From Erwinia persicina NBRC 102418 (GTDB taxonomy: Bacteria; Pseudomonadota; Gammaproteobacteria; Enterobacterales; Enterobacteriaceae), in NCBI RefSeq assembly GCF_001571305.1, contig NZ_BCTN01000011.1, positions 1 through 64,000 of the forward strand: a DNA stretch of 64,000 nt, read 5' to 3'. This document shows, in pieces, positions 1 through 11,765 of the stretch. The notes under the pieces were generated by a model, which did no database searches, was not told the origin of the DNA, and saw nothing but the letters and a program-made list of their open reading frames with translations. A program made the translations under genes and the position numbers. Within the stretch, counting starts at the first letter, position 1, and every line of letters begins with the position of its first letter.

Positions 1-2
1 GG

Positions 3-80
3 GCTATGGGTGCGCTGGCTCTTGTCGCGCACCCCGCCTTTAAGCCGCGTCACTCCTTCGCTTCCATTCAAATTTTCTGA
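3..80 (+). other. possible 3' end of an upstream gene
   Basis: One frame is open from the window edge to a TGA at 78-80. It would encode about 25 residues, hydrophobic at first (AMGALALVAHPAF) and then basic and polar. This could be the C-terminus of a membrane protein that begins outside the window. No homology can be claimed from so short a stretch, and it may be non-coding. Confidence 0.2.
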
Positions 81-169
81 CTATCTTCGTCAGGGTTATC
101 CTGGTTCATCCGTGTCAAAAAGCGCGTAATGTGGACTGCATTGAACAAAAACTTTGCTGGAGTCACACC

Positions 170-955
170 ATGAGCCACACACGTATGCCTGCTCTGTTCC
201 TCGGTCATGGCAGCCCGATGAACGTGCTGGAAGAGAATATCTGGACGGAAACCTGGCGAGAACTGGGCAAAACCCTGCCGCGCCCGAAGGCGATTATTGC
301 CGTGTCGGCACACTGGTACACCCGTGGTACGGCCGTCACGGCAATGGAAAATCCGCGCACAATTCATGATTTCGGCGGTTTCCCCCAGGCGCTGTTCGAC
401 ACCCGTTATCCCGCCCCGGGCTCTCCGGCGCTGGCCCGTCAGGTTGCGGAAGCACTTTCACCGGTGGCAGTGGAGCTGGATCAGGAATGGGGATTCGATC
501 ACGGTTCGTGGGGCGTGCTGATCAAAATGTACCCGCAGGCCGATATCCCGGTGGTGCAACTCAGTGTGGATGCGACAAAACCGGCGGCTTATCATTTTGA
601 ACTGGGCCGCAAGCTGGCTGCGCTGCGTGAGCAGGGTGTGATGATCGTCGCCAGCGGTAACGTGGTGCATAACCTGCGCATGGTGCGCTGGAGCGGGGAG
701 GCGGAAGCCTGGCCGTGGGCAGAATCTTTCAACCAGTATGTGCGCGAGAATCTGAGCTGGGAAGGTGAGTCAGAGCAGCACCCGCTGATCAACTTTATGC
801 AACATGACGGGGCAGCGCTGTCTAACCCGACGCCGGAGCACTATCTGCCACTGCTGTATGTGCTGGGCGCACGTGCGGAAGGTGAGGTAATTACCGTTCC
901 GGTCGATGGCATAGTGATGGGTTCACTGAGTATGCTGTCGGTACAGGTAGGGTAA
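170..955 (+). CDS. ygiD: YgiD, LigB-type 4,5-DOPA extradiol dioxygenase
   Basis: This is a class III extradiol ring-cleavage dioxygenase of 261 residues, close to E. coli YgiD along its whole length. The family uses a non-haem metal to open catechol rings, and E. coli YgiD has been described as a DOPA 4,5-dioxygenase. The candidate metal/active-site histidine motifs are present: LFLGHGSPMN near the N-terminus, SAHW, DHGSWG and ASGNVVHNL. The frame is open from a GTG at 131, but the ATG at 170 was chosen because GGAG lies about 8 bases upstream and the product then begins MSHTRMPALFLGHG like the family. It is convergent with ygiC, and two hairpins lie between them. Confidence 0.93.
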   Translation: MSHTRMPALFLGHGSPMNVLEENIWTETWRELGKTLPRPKAIIAVSAHWYTRGTAVTAMENPRTIHDFGGFPQALFDTRYPAPGSPALARQVAEALSPVAVELDQEWGFDHGSWGVLIKMYPQADIPVVQLSVDATKPAAYHFELGRKLAALREQGVMIVASGNVVHNLRMVRWSGEAEAWPWAESFNQYVRENLSWEGESEQHPLINFMQHDGAALSNPTPEHYLPLLYVLGARAEGEVITVPVDGIVMGSLSMLSVQVG

Positions 956-1019
956 CAGGCAGAAGCGGAAGGTCGCCCGGAAAAAGGTGATCATTACGCA
1001 GGGAGAGACCTGCGACAGA

Positions 1020-1041
1020 GGGCGACCGGAAAAGGGCGCCC
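1020..1041 (-). terminator. hairpin between ygiD and ygiC
   Basis: Read on the minus strand, GGGCGCCC and GGTCGCCC form an 8-bp stem with one mismatch around the loop TTTTCC. It lies downstream of ygiC. The stem and loop belong to a hairpin type that recurs in this window (see findings). No strong T-tract follows. Confidence 0.45.
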
Positions 1042-1072
1042 TCTGTGGGGCAGGGAAACACGCATTGTGCCG

Positions 1073-1105
1073 GGGCTGACCTTCTGTTGCGGTCAGCCCG
1101 TTTTA
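1073..1105 (+). terminator. ygiD: intrinsic terminator of ygiD, possibly bidirectional
   Basis: The stem GGGCTGACC/GGTCAGCCC (9 bp, perfect) encloses a 9-base loop and is followed by GTTTTA. It ends against the ygiC stop codon, so it can serve ygiD on the plus strand and perhaps ygiC on the minus strand. Confidence 0.7.
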
Positions 1106-2263
1106 TTCAATAAATGCGTGGGGATAGAAACGTGACAGATCCTGAGTAATCAAATCGCGATCTTCCCGCAGGCCGATACCCGCCGGCTGATCGTTAATCA
1201 GCCAGGAGCCGATCAGCGTGTAGCTGTCACCGAATTTCGGCAGCGGATGGAACTGCTGGACAATCATCCCTTCCTCTCCATACGGCCCGTCAACGCGCGC
1301 AATTTCCTGACCGTTTTCAACGATGGTGATATTGGCCCCCTCACGGGAGAACAGCGGCTTAACCACATATTTATCCATGTGAGGCACGTTGTCTTCTGCG
1401 AAGTAAGCCGGCAGCAGATTGGGGTGATTCGGGAACATTTTCCATAACAGCGGCAGCAGCGCCTTGTTAGAGATAATGCTTTTCCAGCCCGGTTCCAGCC
1501 AGCGCACGCCGGCATCAGCCAGCTTGGTGGAGAACATCTCGCGCAGCATGAACTCCCACGGATAAAGCTTGAACAGATTGCCAATCACCTGATCGTGCTG
1601 GTCGGTAAACTGCCCTTTCTCGCCCAGACCAATCTCATCCATAAACAGGAATTCACTCGGCAGACCCGCTTCCGTCGCGCAGTCCTGCAGATACTGAACG
1701 GTACCACGATCTTCATCGGTGTCACGGCAGCAGGCAAAATGTAGCCAGCTAAATCCGTGCTGCTGATGAAGCTCGGCAAAACGCTCAATCAGTTTTTCCT
1801 GCAGGCTGTTGAACTGATCGCTGCCGGTCGGTAGCTGGCCGGCCTTAACCTGATCTTCCAGCCACAGCCACTGGAAAAACGCCGCTTCATACAGCGATGT
1901 CGGGGTATCCGCGTTGTTCTCCAGCAGTTTGGCCGGGGACTCCCCGTCCCAGGCCAGATCCAGCCGGGAGTAGAGCGAAGGCTGCTGGCTTTTCCATGAT
2001 TCGCGCACGAAATCCCAGGTATGTTTGGGAATGCGGAACTTGGTCAGCAGCTCTTCGCTGTTAACCACCAGTTCCACCGCCTGCAAACACATCTGGTGCA
2101 GTTCGCTGGTGACATCTTCCAGATATTCAATCTGCTGCAACGTAAACTGGTAATAAGCATCTTCACACCAGTACGGTTCCCCGTGCATGGTGTGAAAACG
2201 AAAACCATATTCCGTCGCTTTTTCACGCCAGTCGGGGCGTTCAGCAATGGCAATACGCTTCAT
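1103..2263 (-). CDS. ygiC: YgiC, glutathionylspermidine-synthase-like ATP-grasp protein
   Basis: At 386 residues this is about the length of E. coli YgiC and shows the glutathionylspermidine synthase preATP-grasp/ATP-grasp fold. Visible signatures are [18 protein letters not shown] near residues 100-120 and the C-terminal block [11 protein letters not shown]. Such enzymes join an acid to an amine using ATP. YgiC itself has no settled substrate, and it lacks the amidase domain of the E. coli Gsp enzyme. It starts 7 bases after ygiB ends, and the order tolC-ygiB-ygiC matches the E. coli operon, which suggests a role near the envelope. The start [12 protein letters not shown] is family-typical. 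Confidence 0.92.
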   Translation of the reverse strand: MKRIAIAERPDWREKATEYGFRFHTMHGEPYWCEDAYYQFTLQQIEYLEDVTSELHQMCLQAVELVVNSEELLTKFRIPKHTWDFVRESWKSQQPSLYSRLDLAWDGESPAKLLENNADTPTSLYEAAFFQWLWLEDQVKAGQLPTGSDQFNSLQEKLIERFAELHQQHGFSWLHFACCRDTDEDRGTVQYLQDCATEAGLPSEFLFMDEIGLGEKGQFTDQHDQVIGNLFKLYPWEFMLREMFSTKLADAGVRWLEPGWKSIISNKALLPLLWKMFPNHPNLLPAYFAEDNVPHMDKYVVKPLFSREGANITIVENGQEIARVDGPYGEEGMIVQQFHPLPKFGDSYTLIGSWLINDQPAGIGLREDRDLITQDLSRFYPHAFIE

Positions 2264-2269
2264 CCGCGC

Positions 2270-2932
2270 TTAACCCCCCATGCTGCGGTTGGTGCCGGAG
2301 GCACTGCTACGCTGCATGGCGGTTTGTTTAGCAACGGATTCACCAAAACCACCGCGAGTGACGGTGCTGGTCGTGGCAGGTTTCGGTGCCAGCGCCGTTT
2401 TAGGAACGGTCATGGTTCGGCCTGGCGTTGCAGCGCCATAGCTTTTGCCGCTGGCATCAACGAATTTGCCGTTCGCCGGGCTGGACGGGTTCTTTGAGGA
2501 GAACAGCGGCTGCTGTTGCCCCATACCGCCGCCCATCATACGGCCCATCATGTAACCGGCCATCAGTGGCATCCAGAAGCTGCCGCTGGACTGCGATTCT
2601 GCATTTGTCGTGCCGACGCCAGCCTGAGCCGGAGCCTGCTGGCACTGACCTTCACCAAATTCTGCCACGCAGTCTTCACGGCTGGCATATTTCGGTGCGG
2701 TTTTCACCGCTTCTTCTTTGGCGTTGTTAAACGCCGTAGTGCATTGTGCGCTCTTGCCTGGATTCGCAGCAGAGCAGTCATCCGCATTCTGATACATGGA
2801 GACGGTTTCGTCGGCCTGTTCACATGCGGCCAGCATAAATACTGCACTTACCGCCAGCGCAACCGGCGTTAAATGACGTGCGCTCCAGCTTTTGCGAAAG
2901 GAGGCATGATTAATCTGTTTAGTCCGTTTCAT
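2270..2932 (-). CDS. ygiB: YgiB, DUF1190 probable lipoprotein of the tolC operon
   Basis: The product has 220 residues and closely resembles E. coli YgiB. The N-terminus is basic and is followed by a hydrophobic stretch ending FMLAACEQ, which reads as a lipobox with lipidated cysteine, although the signal is unusually long. The rest is low-complexity and rich in Gly, Ser, Ala and Met, including [13 protein letters not shown]. The function is unknown. The ATG at 2932 was preferred over an upstream in-frame start because it gives the family start MKRTK and has AGGA upstream. It lies between tolC and ygiC on the same strand. Confidence 0.88.
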   Translation of the reverse strand: MKRTKQINHASFRKSWSARHLTPVALAVSAVFMLAACEQADETVSMYQNADDCSAANPGKSAQCTTAFNNAKEEAVKTAPKYASREDCVAEFGEGQCQQAPAQAGVGTTNAESQSSGSFWMPLMAGYMMGRMMGGGMGQQQPLFSSKNPSSPANGKFVDASGKSYGAATPGRTMTVPKTALAPKPATTSTVTRGGFGESVAKQTAMQRSSASGTNRSMGG

Positions 2933-3047
2933 CACTTTTCGTCCTGTGCCCAAAGGTAGTGCATAGGATAGGGGAACAGCGGTGAAAAATGAAGCGATGA
3001 GGCCTGACCAGGAGGGGATCTTTACGTAGCTATACGTTTGATTGTGA

Positions 3048-3069
3048 AGGGGCAGCCATCGCTGCCCCT
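3048..3069 (-). terminator. hairpin between tolC and ygiB
   Basis: A perfect 9-bp stem AGGGGCAGC/GCTGCCCCT surrounds a 4-base loop just after the tolC stop codon. No T-tract follows on the minus strand. It may protect the tolC 3' end or partly reduce read-through into ygiBC. Confidence 0.5.
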
Positions 3070-3076
3070 CAGGGGA

Positions 3077-4546
3077 CTACTGACCGAATGGATTGCCGCT
3101 GGCACGAGGCGCTGAAGTGCGACGGGGCTCTGCGGCGTTCGTGGTGCGTGGCGGCGTTTGTGCTCCGTCAGCATAGGCAGTCTGCTGCGCATTTTCGGGG
3201 GCAACGCTCTCCGGCGAGGTGACAACATCTTTGCCCAGATGATTGTTCAGCGTTTGCAGATCCTGCTCGTTCAGCGTACCCAGCGCAGACTTAATATTGA
3301 GCTGGTTAATCATGTAGCTGTAACGGGCGTTTGCCAACTGCTGCTTGGCATTGTACAGGGTGGTGGTGGCATCCAGCACGTCGACGATGGTGCGTGTGCC
3401 CACCGAGTAACCGGCTTCCATCGCATCCAGAGAGCTTTGTGCCGACACGACGGATTGCTTATAGGCTTCGATGCTGCTGATCGACGCGTTGACGTTATTA
3501 AACGAAGAACGCACGGTCTGCACGGTGCTGCGATGAGCACTTTCCAGCTGTTCGCTGGCAGCCACAAACGCATACTGTGCCTGTTTCACCTGGGAGCTGA
3601 CCGACCCGCCACTGTACAGCGGCATATTGAAGCTCAGGCCAACCTGGTTGCTGCCACTGATGTTGTCATTACTGTTCGGGCTGGCACGATCGCCGCCATA
3701 ACGGGTATTTGACAGACCGGTTGAGGCGGTCAGATCCAGCGTGGGCATATGACCCGTTTCTGAAGAACGAATCTGCTCACGTGCCAGATCCTGGGACAGG
3801 CGGGCAGACAGCAGCGACAGGTTGCGGCTTTCCGCTTCTTTCAGCAGTGCATTGACCGGCTGAGGTTTTTCGGTTTTGAACGTATCAACGTTCAGCGAGG
3901 CCAGATTAGGATAGTAATTACCCGTTACCTGGCGCAGGGTTTCCACCGCGTTGTCGAGAGCATTACGCGCCGAGACTTCGTTGGCCAGTACGGTGTCGTA
4001 CTGTGAACGGGCGTTCTGTACGTCGGTAATAGCGACCAGGCCAACGTTAAAGCGTTGTGTGGTCTGATCCAGTTCGCGATAGATGGACTGCTTCTGCGCT
4101 TCGGTGTAGGACAGCGTATCGATGGCATTCAGCACGTTGAAATACGCGGTCGCCGTGTTGAGGATCAGCGTTTGCTGTGCCGTCTGATAGGTGACATCCT
4201 GAATCCCGGCCGTTTTTTCCTGCAGGGTCAGCGCGCGCCATTTTGACATATCAAAAATGGTTTGTGTCAGCTGCAGTGAAGCGCTTTTAGAATCGTTATG
4301 GGTGTCGCGTGCATCGCGGTAGCCGCTGTTATAGGTATAGTCAGCACCCAGGCCTAACTGCGGTAACAGCGGGCTGCGGGCTTCATTAATTTTCTCAAAG
4401 GCAGCATCACGATCGGCCGCAGAGCTACGAAGGTCAGGATTTGATAAACGCGCCTGCTGATATACCTGCAGCAGGTTTTCAGCCTGGCTGGCAACACTGA
4501 AGCCGCCCAGGCTCAGACCGATGAGTAAAGGGAGCAGTTTGTTCAT
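3077..4546 (-). CDS. tolC: TolC outer-membrane efflux channel
   Basis: TolC forms the trimeric outer-membrane channel and periplasmic tunnel shared by AcrAB-type pumps and type I secretion. The 489-residue product matches E. coli TolC closely: signal peptide MNKLLPLLIGLSLGGFSVASQA, then the mature start ENLLQVYQQARLSNPDL, and two homologous outer-membrane efflux repeats. The second repeat contains YSVGTRTIVDVLDATTTLYNA. The C-terminal tail after LGTLNEQDL is variable, as usual. ATG 4546 sits about 7 bases from AAGGA. The in-frame ATG at 4552 lies too close to that site, and longer versions would spoil the signal peptide. A mar/sox/rob-type box lies upstream. Confidence 0.97.
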   Translation of the reverse strand: MNKLLPLLIGLSLGGFSVASQAENLLQVYQQARLSNPDLRSSAADRDAAFEKINEARSPLLPQLGLGADYTYNSGYRDARDTHNDSKSASLQLTQTIFDMSKWRALTLQEKTAGIQDVTYQTAQQTLILNTATAYFNVLNAIDTLSYTEAQKQSIYRELDQTTQRFNVGLVAITDVQNARSQYDTVLANEVSARNALDNAVETLRQVTGNYYPNLASLNVDTFKTEKPQPVNALLKEAESRNLSLLSARLSQDLAREQIRSSETGHMPTLDLTASTGLSNTRYGGDRASPNSNDNISGSNQVGLSFNMPLYSGGSVSSQVKQAQYAFVAASEQLESAHRSTVQTVRSSFNNVNASISSIEAYKQSVVSAQSSLDAMEAGYSVGTRTIVDVLDATTTLYNAKQQLANARYSYMINQLNIKSALGTLNEQDLQTLNNHLGKDVVTSPESVAPENAQQTAYADGAQTPPRTTNAAEPRRTSAPRASGNPFGQ

Positions 4547-4638
4547 TTGCATTCCTTGTAGTGCAGCAAAATTGCTATGGTAGCGCTGACGTAGGCCAAA
4601 AATTATCGCCGATAATAGCAGAGAGTTCCGATAAGGTA

Positions 4639-4657
4639 AGTTGGCTGAAAGTGCCAT
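4639..4657 (-). promoter_or_regulatory. tolC: mar/sox/rob box upstream of tolC
   Basis: The minus-strand sequence ATGGCACTTTCAGCCAACT fits the marbox consensus AYnGCACnnWnnRYYAAAY at every defined position except one. It lies 93 bases upstream of the tolC start. E. coli tolC is a known member of the MarA/SoxS/Rob regulon, so a functional site here is plausible. Confidence 0.65.
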
Positions 4658-4756
4658 CTTGCCTTAATTTACTTAAATAATTCGTTAAGAACCAGACAAC
4701 TGTCGGAATACTCTTGCACTTTACGTTTTTGCCACCATTTCCCAGGAGAAGTTGTT

Positions 4757-5392
4757 ATGGAAACTGGTCACAAATACCCAGTGACTTTCACCAAAAACGA
4801 TGTAGAAATTATTGCACGCGAGACGCTCTATCGTGGTTTTTTTTCGCTGGAGCGCTACCGGTTTCGTCACCGCTTGTTTAATGGTGGCATGAGTGGTGAA
4901 GTGACCCGGGAAATTTTTGAGCGCGGTCACGCGGCGGTGCTGCTACCCTATGACCCTCAGCGCGACGAAGTGGTGCTGATTGAGCAAATCCGTATTGCCG
5001 CGTACGACACCAGCCCAACGCCCTGGGTGCTGGAACTGGTGGCCGGGATGATCGAACCGGGGGAAACGCCGGAAGAAGTGGCCCGCCGGGAAGCCGTGGA
5101 AGAGGCCGGGATCGTCGCCGGACGGGTAAAACCGGTAGTGAACTATCTCTCCAGTGCGGGAGGTACTACTGAACGCCTGTCAGTATTTGTCGGTGAAGTG
5201 GATGCCAGCGTGGCGGAGGGAAACCACGGCCTGGAGGAGGAGAATGAGGATATTCTCGTGCATGTGGTCAGTCGCAGTCAGGCTTACCAGTGGGTGGAAC
5301 AGGGGAAAATTGATAACGCAGCGGCTGTCATTGCTTTGCAATGGCTGGAGTTGCACCATAAACAGCTACGAGAAGAGTGGAATCCTGAATAA
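4757..5392 (+). CDS. nudF: NudF, ADP-ribose pyrophosphatase
   Basis: This Nudix hydrolase cleaves ADP-ribose to AMP and ribose 5-phosphate. The 211-residue product matches E. coli NudF. The Nudix box is intact ([20 protein letters not shown] followed by AGIV, about residues 97-120) and carries the metal-binding glutamates. The start is set by AGGAG at 4744-4748. Its stop codon overlaps the yqiB start (TAATG), so the two genes are probably translationally coupled at the head of the nudF-yqiB-cpdA-yqiA-parE series. Confidence 0.95.
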   Translation: METGHKYPVTFTKNDVEIIARETLYRGFFSLERYRFRHRLFNGGMSGEVTREIFERGHAAVLLPYDPQRDEVVLIEQIRIAAYDTSPTPWVLELVAGMIEPGETPEEVARREAVEEAGIVAGRVKPVVNYLSSAGGTTERLSVFVGEVDASVAEGNHGLEEENEDILVHVVSRSQAYQWVEQGKIDNAAAVIALQWLELHHKQLREEWNPE

Positions 5393-5811
5393 TGAAACGC
5401 TATGTCCCCGATTTTCCTGAAATGATGCGCGTCTGCGAAACGAATTTTGCGCAGCTGCGGCGCTTGTTACCCAAGGAGGATCGGGCGGGAGAGTCGATGG
5501 CGTATCAGGTGAACGGTGCCAGCTATCAGATTACCATCCAGGAATCGACGCGTTACACCACGCTGGTGGAGATTCGACAAACGGCCCCGGCAGTGAGCTA
5601 CTGGAGCCTGCCATCGATGTCGGTCAGGCTTTACCACGATGCGATGGTGGCGGAAGTGTGTTCAACACAGCAGATCTATCGCTTTAAAGCACGCTATGAT
5701 TACCCTAATAAAAAATTGCATCAGCGTGATGAAAAACACCAAATTAACCAGTTTTTAGCGGACTGGCTGCGCTATTGTTTGTCCCACGGTGCGATGGCAG
5801 TTCCGGTTTAA
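5392..5811 (+). CDS. yqiB: YqiB, DUF1249 protein
   Basis: This 139-residue cytosolic protein has the conserved DUF1249 features [14 protein letters not shown], a central [13 protein letters not shown] and the tail [12 protein letters not shown]. It resembles E. coli YqiB. The molecular function is unknown. It overlaps nudF by one base and precedes cpdA by 41 bases. Confidence 0.9.
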   Translation: MKRYVPDFPEMMRVCETNFAQLRRLLPKEDRAGESMAYQVNGASYQITIQESTRYTTLVEIRQTAPAVSYWSLPSMSVRLYHDAMVAEVCSTQQIYRFKARYDYPNKKLHQRDEKHQINQFLADWLRYCLSHGAMAVPV

Positions 5812-5852
5812 AATTTAAGCTGCGACATTTCAGAGCGAGTTAAGGACGTTGA

Positions 5853-6680
5853 TTGGATAGCCTGTTAAAACTTCCTGTGGCGAGTGGGTCCAGAGTCAGG
5901 ATTTTACAGATAACGGATACCCACTTGTTTGCAGGTAAACACGAAACGCTGTTAGGGGTGAATACCTGGGCCAGTTTTAACGCCGTGCTGGAGGTGATTG
6001 CAGCAGACCGGCGTCACTACGATCTTGTTGTCGCGACTGGCGACCTGGCGCAGGACCACTCAATGGAAGCCTATCAGCATTTTGCTGAGGGCATCTCATG
6101 CCTGTCGGCACCTTGCGTCTGGTTGCCCGGTAATCATGACTTTCAGCCAACGATGTTCAGCACGCTGGCGGCATCCCATATTGCCGATCAAAAACAGGTG
6201 CTGGTGGGGGACCACTGGCAGATAGTGCTGCTCGACAGTCAGGTCTTCGGCGTCCCCCATGGTGAATTGAGCGACTATCAGCTCGAGTGGCTGGAGGGTG
6301 CGCTGGCGACCGAACCACAGCGCCATACGCTGGTGTTATTACATCATCACCCGGTGCCGTCCGGGTGTTCATGGCTGGACCAGCACAGTCTGAGGAATCC
6401 GCATATGCTGGATAGTGTTCTGCAGCGCTATCCTCAGGCAAAGACCCTGCTGTGTGGGCATATTCATCAGGAACTGGATCTCGACTGGCACGGACGGCGC
6501 GTACTGGCTTCCCCATCGACCTGTGTGCAGTTCAAGCCGCACTGTACCAACTTTACCATTGATGCCGAGTCTCCAGGCTGGCGCTGGCTTGACCTCTATG
6601 ATGACGGGCGACTGGAAACCCAGGTGCAGCGTCTGACCACGCGCATGTTCAACCCGGATCTCGATTCAGAAGGATACTGA
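5853..6680 (+). CDS. cpdA: CpdA, 3',5'-cyclic-AMP phosphodiesterase
   Basis: CpdA hydrolyses cAMP to AMP and so dampens CRP signalling. The 275-residue product has the full calcineurin-like metallophosphoesterase motif series: ITDTHLF, GDLAQD, LPGNHDF, LLHHHPVP and CGHIHQELD. It starts with TTG at 5853, as in E. coli, after TAAGGA. Using an internal ATG would delete the first metal motif. It sits between yqiB and yqiA in the conserved operon. Confidence 0.95.
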   Translation: MDSLLKLPVASGSRVRILQITDTHLFAGKHETLLGVNTWASFNAVLEVIAADRRHYDLVVATGDLAQDHSMEAYQHFAEGISCLSAPCVWLPGNHDFQPTMFSTLAASHIADQKQVLVGDHWQIVLLDSQVFGVPHGELSDYQLEWLEGALATEPQRHTLVLLHHHPVPSGCSWLDQHSLRNPHMLDSVLQRYPQAKTLLCGHIHQELDLDWHGRRVLASPSTCVQFKPHCTNFTIDAESPGWRWLDLYDDGRLETQVQRLTTRMFNPDLDSEGY

Positions 6681-6683
6681 CCG

Positions 6684-9213
<2,530 letters not shown>

Positions 9214-9230
9214 GGATTTTCCGCGTAAAC

Positions 9231-9282
9231 GCGGCGGGCCGACTGTTTTTCCTCCACCGGGAGGCAGTTGGCCCCGCTTTTT
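9231..9282 (+). terminator. parE: intrinsic terminator of parE
   Basis: A long stem pairs GGGCCGACTG with CAGTTGGCCC, extended by flanking GCGG/CCGC pairing. An inner hairpin CCTCC/GGAGG lies in the loop, and five T residues follow. Confidence 0.8.
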
Positions 9283-9392
9283 GCAAAATAATCCGCTGAT
9301 ATGCTGCCTGAAGACAGATTTAAGCAATAAAGAGTGAGGGGAATAGGCCGCGAGGGTGTACTATACGCGTCCAAACAACACAGGAAATATTT

Positions 9393-9560
9393 ATGGCTTA
9401 TAATCAAAAACAACCTAAATCAAACGGTTTTCTCATCTCCATCGCCTGTCCAAAATGCAGTAAAAGTGCTGACCACAGCGCCCCCAGAGTTCATAAGAAT
9501 AAAAACCTTCTTTGCCCATTCTGCAGTGTCCTCTTTACCCCTTCTGAAACGAAAATTTAA
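9393..9560 (+). CDS. 55-residue four-cysteine (zinc-ribbon-like) protein
   Basis: This short frame begins ATG after AGGAAATATTT and encodes 55 residues. It has a basic, Asn/Gln-rich N-terminus, then CPKC at residues 19-22, a Lys-rich linker (RVHKNKN) and CPFC about 20 residues later. The tail is LFTPSETKI. Two CPxC knuckles at this spacing are what a small treble-clef or ribbon zinc site looks like. The good ribosome binding site, clean stop and cysteine spacing argue for a real gene. It stands alone between the parE terminator and the LysR gene. I cannot name a family with confidence. A nucleic-acid or protein contact role is only a guess. Confidence 0.65.
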   Translation: MAYNQKQPKSNGFLISIACPKCSKSADHSAPRVHKNKNLLCPFCSVLFTPSETKI

Positions 9561-9708
9561 ACCCAGCTTTCTGCTTTGCTGCCGTTGGTCGGATGTTGTC
9601 TGCCTCCAGGCCCGGTGAAGCCGTAAACGCATAAAGACGTCAACCTGTGCGAGGTCCTGCCGTGATTCTGTTAGAATTGCAGGGTCATCTTTCTACCAGG
9701 TTGAACTC

Positions 9709-10611
9709 TTGAAAATCACCCTTGAAGAGCTTCGTGCGTGGGTCGTCGTGGTCGATACCGGTTCGATCACTGCCGCCGCGGAGCAGCTTAACCAGACCAC
9801 CTCCGGTATCAGTCGCGCCCTCAGCCGTCTGGAAAGCAAACTGCAAACCACGCTGCTACACCGCACCACCCGTCGCATCGCGCTGACGGAGGAAGGGCAG
9901 ATCTTTCTTGAGCACGCCCGGCAGATTATTCGTTCGGTGGAAACCGCGGAAGAGCAGATTGCCCAGCGGCGTGAAATCCCCTCCGGTCGCCTGCGCGTCA
10001 ATGCCGCCACGCCATTTATGCTGCACGTCATCGTGCCGCTGATGCCGGAGTTTTCACGGCGTTTTCCACTGATCCAGTTAGAACTGAATACCGATGAAGT
10101 GGTGATCGACCTGCTGGAGCAGCAGACCGATATTGCCATCCGCATTGGCGAGCTGCGTGACTCCACCATGCACGCCCGCGCGCTCGGCAGCAGCAGGCTG
10201 CGGCTGATGGCCAGCCCGGCCTATCTGCAGGAGCACGGCGTACCGCTCAGCGTCGCTGATATGGTGGATAAGCACCGTCTGCTGGGCTTCTGCAATCTGG
10301 ATCAGCATAACATCTGGCCGGTATGGCGTTCGGAAGGGGAGTTTTTGCAGATTAAACCGACGGTGATGGCCTCAAGCGGTGAGACGCTGCGTCAGCTGGC
10401 GGTTAACGGCATGGGCATTGCGCGGGTGTCGGACTTTCTCAGCCGGGAGGATGTCGCCTCCGGCAGGCTGGTGCCGGTGCTGGAGGCGGAGACGCGGGAG
10501 ATGTTTCACCCGATCCATGCGGTGTACTACCGCAACAGCACGCTGGCCGTGCGGATCCGCTGCTTCCTGGACTATCTCAGCGAGCAGTTTGCCAGCAAGA
10601 CCCTGCTGTAA
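9709..10611 (+). CDS. LysR-type transcriptional regulator
   Basis: The 300-residue protein has an N-terminal winged helix-turn-helix (ITAAAEQLNQTTSGISRALSRLE, quoted in part as AAAEQLNQTTSGISRALS, residues about 20-45) and a LysR co-inducer domain from about residue 90. The best start is TTG at 9709, giving MKITLEELRAW, since no ATG lies near. The sequence resembles the DmlR/AaeR-like branch of single-gene LysR regulators. Its inducer and targets cannot be read from sequence. It is convergent with ygiN-mdaB and not obviously in an operon. Confidence 0.85.
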   Translation: MKITLEELRAWVVVVDTGSITAAAEQLNQTTSGISRALSRLESKLQTTLLHRTTRRIALTEEGQIFLEHARQIIRSVETAEEQIAQRREIPSGRLRVNAATPFMLHVIVPLMPEFSRRFPLIQLELNTDEVVIDLLEQQTDIAIRIGELRDSTMHARALGSSRLRLMASPAYLQEHGVPLSVADMVDKHRLLGFCNLDQHNIWPVWRSEGEFLQIKPTVMASSGETLRQLAVNGMGIARVSDFLSREDVASGRLVPVLEAETREMFHPIHAVYYRNSTLAVRIRCFLDYLSEQFASKTLL

Positions 10612-10666
10612 AAAGGGCGAACCAAACAGAAGGTCTGCCCCTGCATGGCAAGGTGATAACCGCCAG

Positions 10667-10691
10667 GGGCCGACCTTTTACCGGTCAGCCC
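10667..10691. terminator. bidirectional hairpin between the LysR gene and ygiN
   Basis: GGGCCGACC and GGTCAGCCC form a 9-bp stem with one mismatch around TTTTACC. It lies between two convergent genes and belongs to the recurring hairpin type. Confidence 0.6.
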
Positions 10692-10699
10692 GCCGGCCT

Positions 10700-11008
10700 T
10701 TACAGTGCCGGTTCCAGTACAAAGATTTTCACATCGACCACATCGTCTTTGATGGCGGTGCGATGCCGTTCCATATGGTCAGCCTGCTGGTGCTGCTCCA
10801 GATGTCGCAGTGAATCCCAGTGCTCCACCATAAAAATGGAATCAGGGGAGTGCTGCTTCCAGGGCACCTGGGCTTTGTGGTCAATCAATGCCTGGTAACT
10901 ACCGCAGCCTTCTTCATCCAGCACGGTGGGGGTCAGACGCTCAATAGCGTGTAAAACGGCAGTACGTCGGCCTGGCTTGATACAGATTTCAGCGATTACG
11001 GTCAGCAT
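10700..11008 (-). CDS. ygiN: YgiN, quinol monooxygenase
   Basis: This 102-residue ABM-fold protein (antibiotic biosynthesis monooxygenase superfamily) resembles E. coli YgiN. The matches include the start MLTVIAEI, the block PTVLDEEGC and the tail DSIFMVEHWDSLRHLEQH. YgiN oxidises quinols and is thought to form a quinone redox cycle with MdaB. Here it lies directly downstream of mdaB on the same strand, as in E. coli. Confidence 0.92.
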   Translation of the reverse strand: MLTVIAEICIKPGRRTAVLHAIERLTPTVLDEEGCGSYQALIDHKAQVPWKQHSPDSIFMVEHWDSLRHLEQHQQADHMERHRTAIKDDVVDVKIFVLEPAL

Positions 11009-11051
11009 ACTGTTTCCTTTTTACCGGGGAACCCAATGGGTGAGTGTCCAG

Positions 11052-11633
11052 TTAAGCAAAAATCGCGCTCAGATGAGTCCGATAGCGTGCGATATCGCCT
11101 GCAATATCCGGCTGTTTGATCACATCGTTACAGATAAAGGTTGGCAGACCGTCCATACCGAGGAACTGGTTGGCCTTGTGGAAGTGCAGATAGACACCGT
11201 CTACGCCCACGCCTTCAAAGAACTGTTCCGGGTCGGTAAACGCCTGGAGCGGCGCATTCCAGGTCAGGGACAGCATATAGGTTTTGCCCTGCAGCAGGCC
11301 ACCGGAACCATATTTTTTCGCCGCATCGGAGCGGGTACGGCCATCGCTGGCGTACAGTTTACCGTGGCCCTCGGTGAAGACCTCGTCGATATATTTTTTC
11401 AGCGTCCACGGCTCGCCCATCCACCAACCCGGCATTTGATAAATAACGGTATCGGCGGCAAGATATTTGTCGATTTCATCGGCGACCACGTAACCGTCGT
11501 CCAGCACGGTGACATCGACCTGATGCCCGGCATCGCGCAGGAAGCTCGCTGCGACCTGGGTCAGAGTATGGTTCAGTTCACCTTTTGAGTGGGCGAAGGC
11601 TTTACCGGCATCAATAATTAAAATCTGGCTCAT
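11052..11633 (-). CDS. mdaB: MdaB, NADPH:quinone oxidoreductase
   Basis: MdaB is a flavodoxin-fold, FAD-dependent enzyme that reduces quinones by two electrons. The 193-residue product shows the family start (SQILIIDAGKAFAHSKGELN), the QMPGWWMGEPWTLKKYIDEV block that contributes to the flavin site, and the GKTYMLSLTWNAP segment. It forms a two-gene unit with ygiN. Its promoter region faces that of pheC across 132 bases. Confidence 0.95.
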   Translation of the reverse strand: MSQILIIDAGKAFAHSKGELNHTLTQVAASFLRDAGHQVDVTVLDDGYVVADEIDKYLAADTVIYQMPGWWMGEPWTLKKYIDEVFTEGHGKLYASDGRTRSDAAKKYGSGGLLQGKTYMLSLTWNAPLQAFTDPEQFFEGVGVDGVYLHFHKANQFLGMDGLPTFICNDVIKQPDIAGDIARYRTHLSAIFA

Positions 11634-11765
11634 GATTTTTTCTCAATAGTGTGCAATACCGGAGAGTGTATCCGACGTCGGCTGTGAGAAAAATGGGGTG
11701 CTAATCACAATACTATTGCGTTTTAAGCAACAATACGCGGCACTGATAATAACAATGAGAGAACT

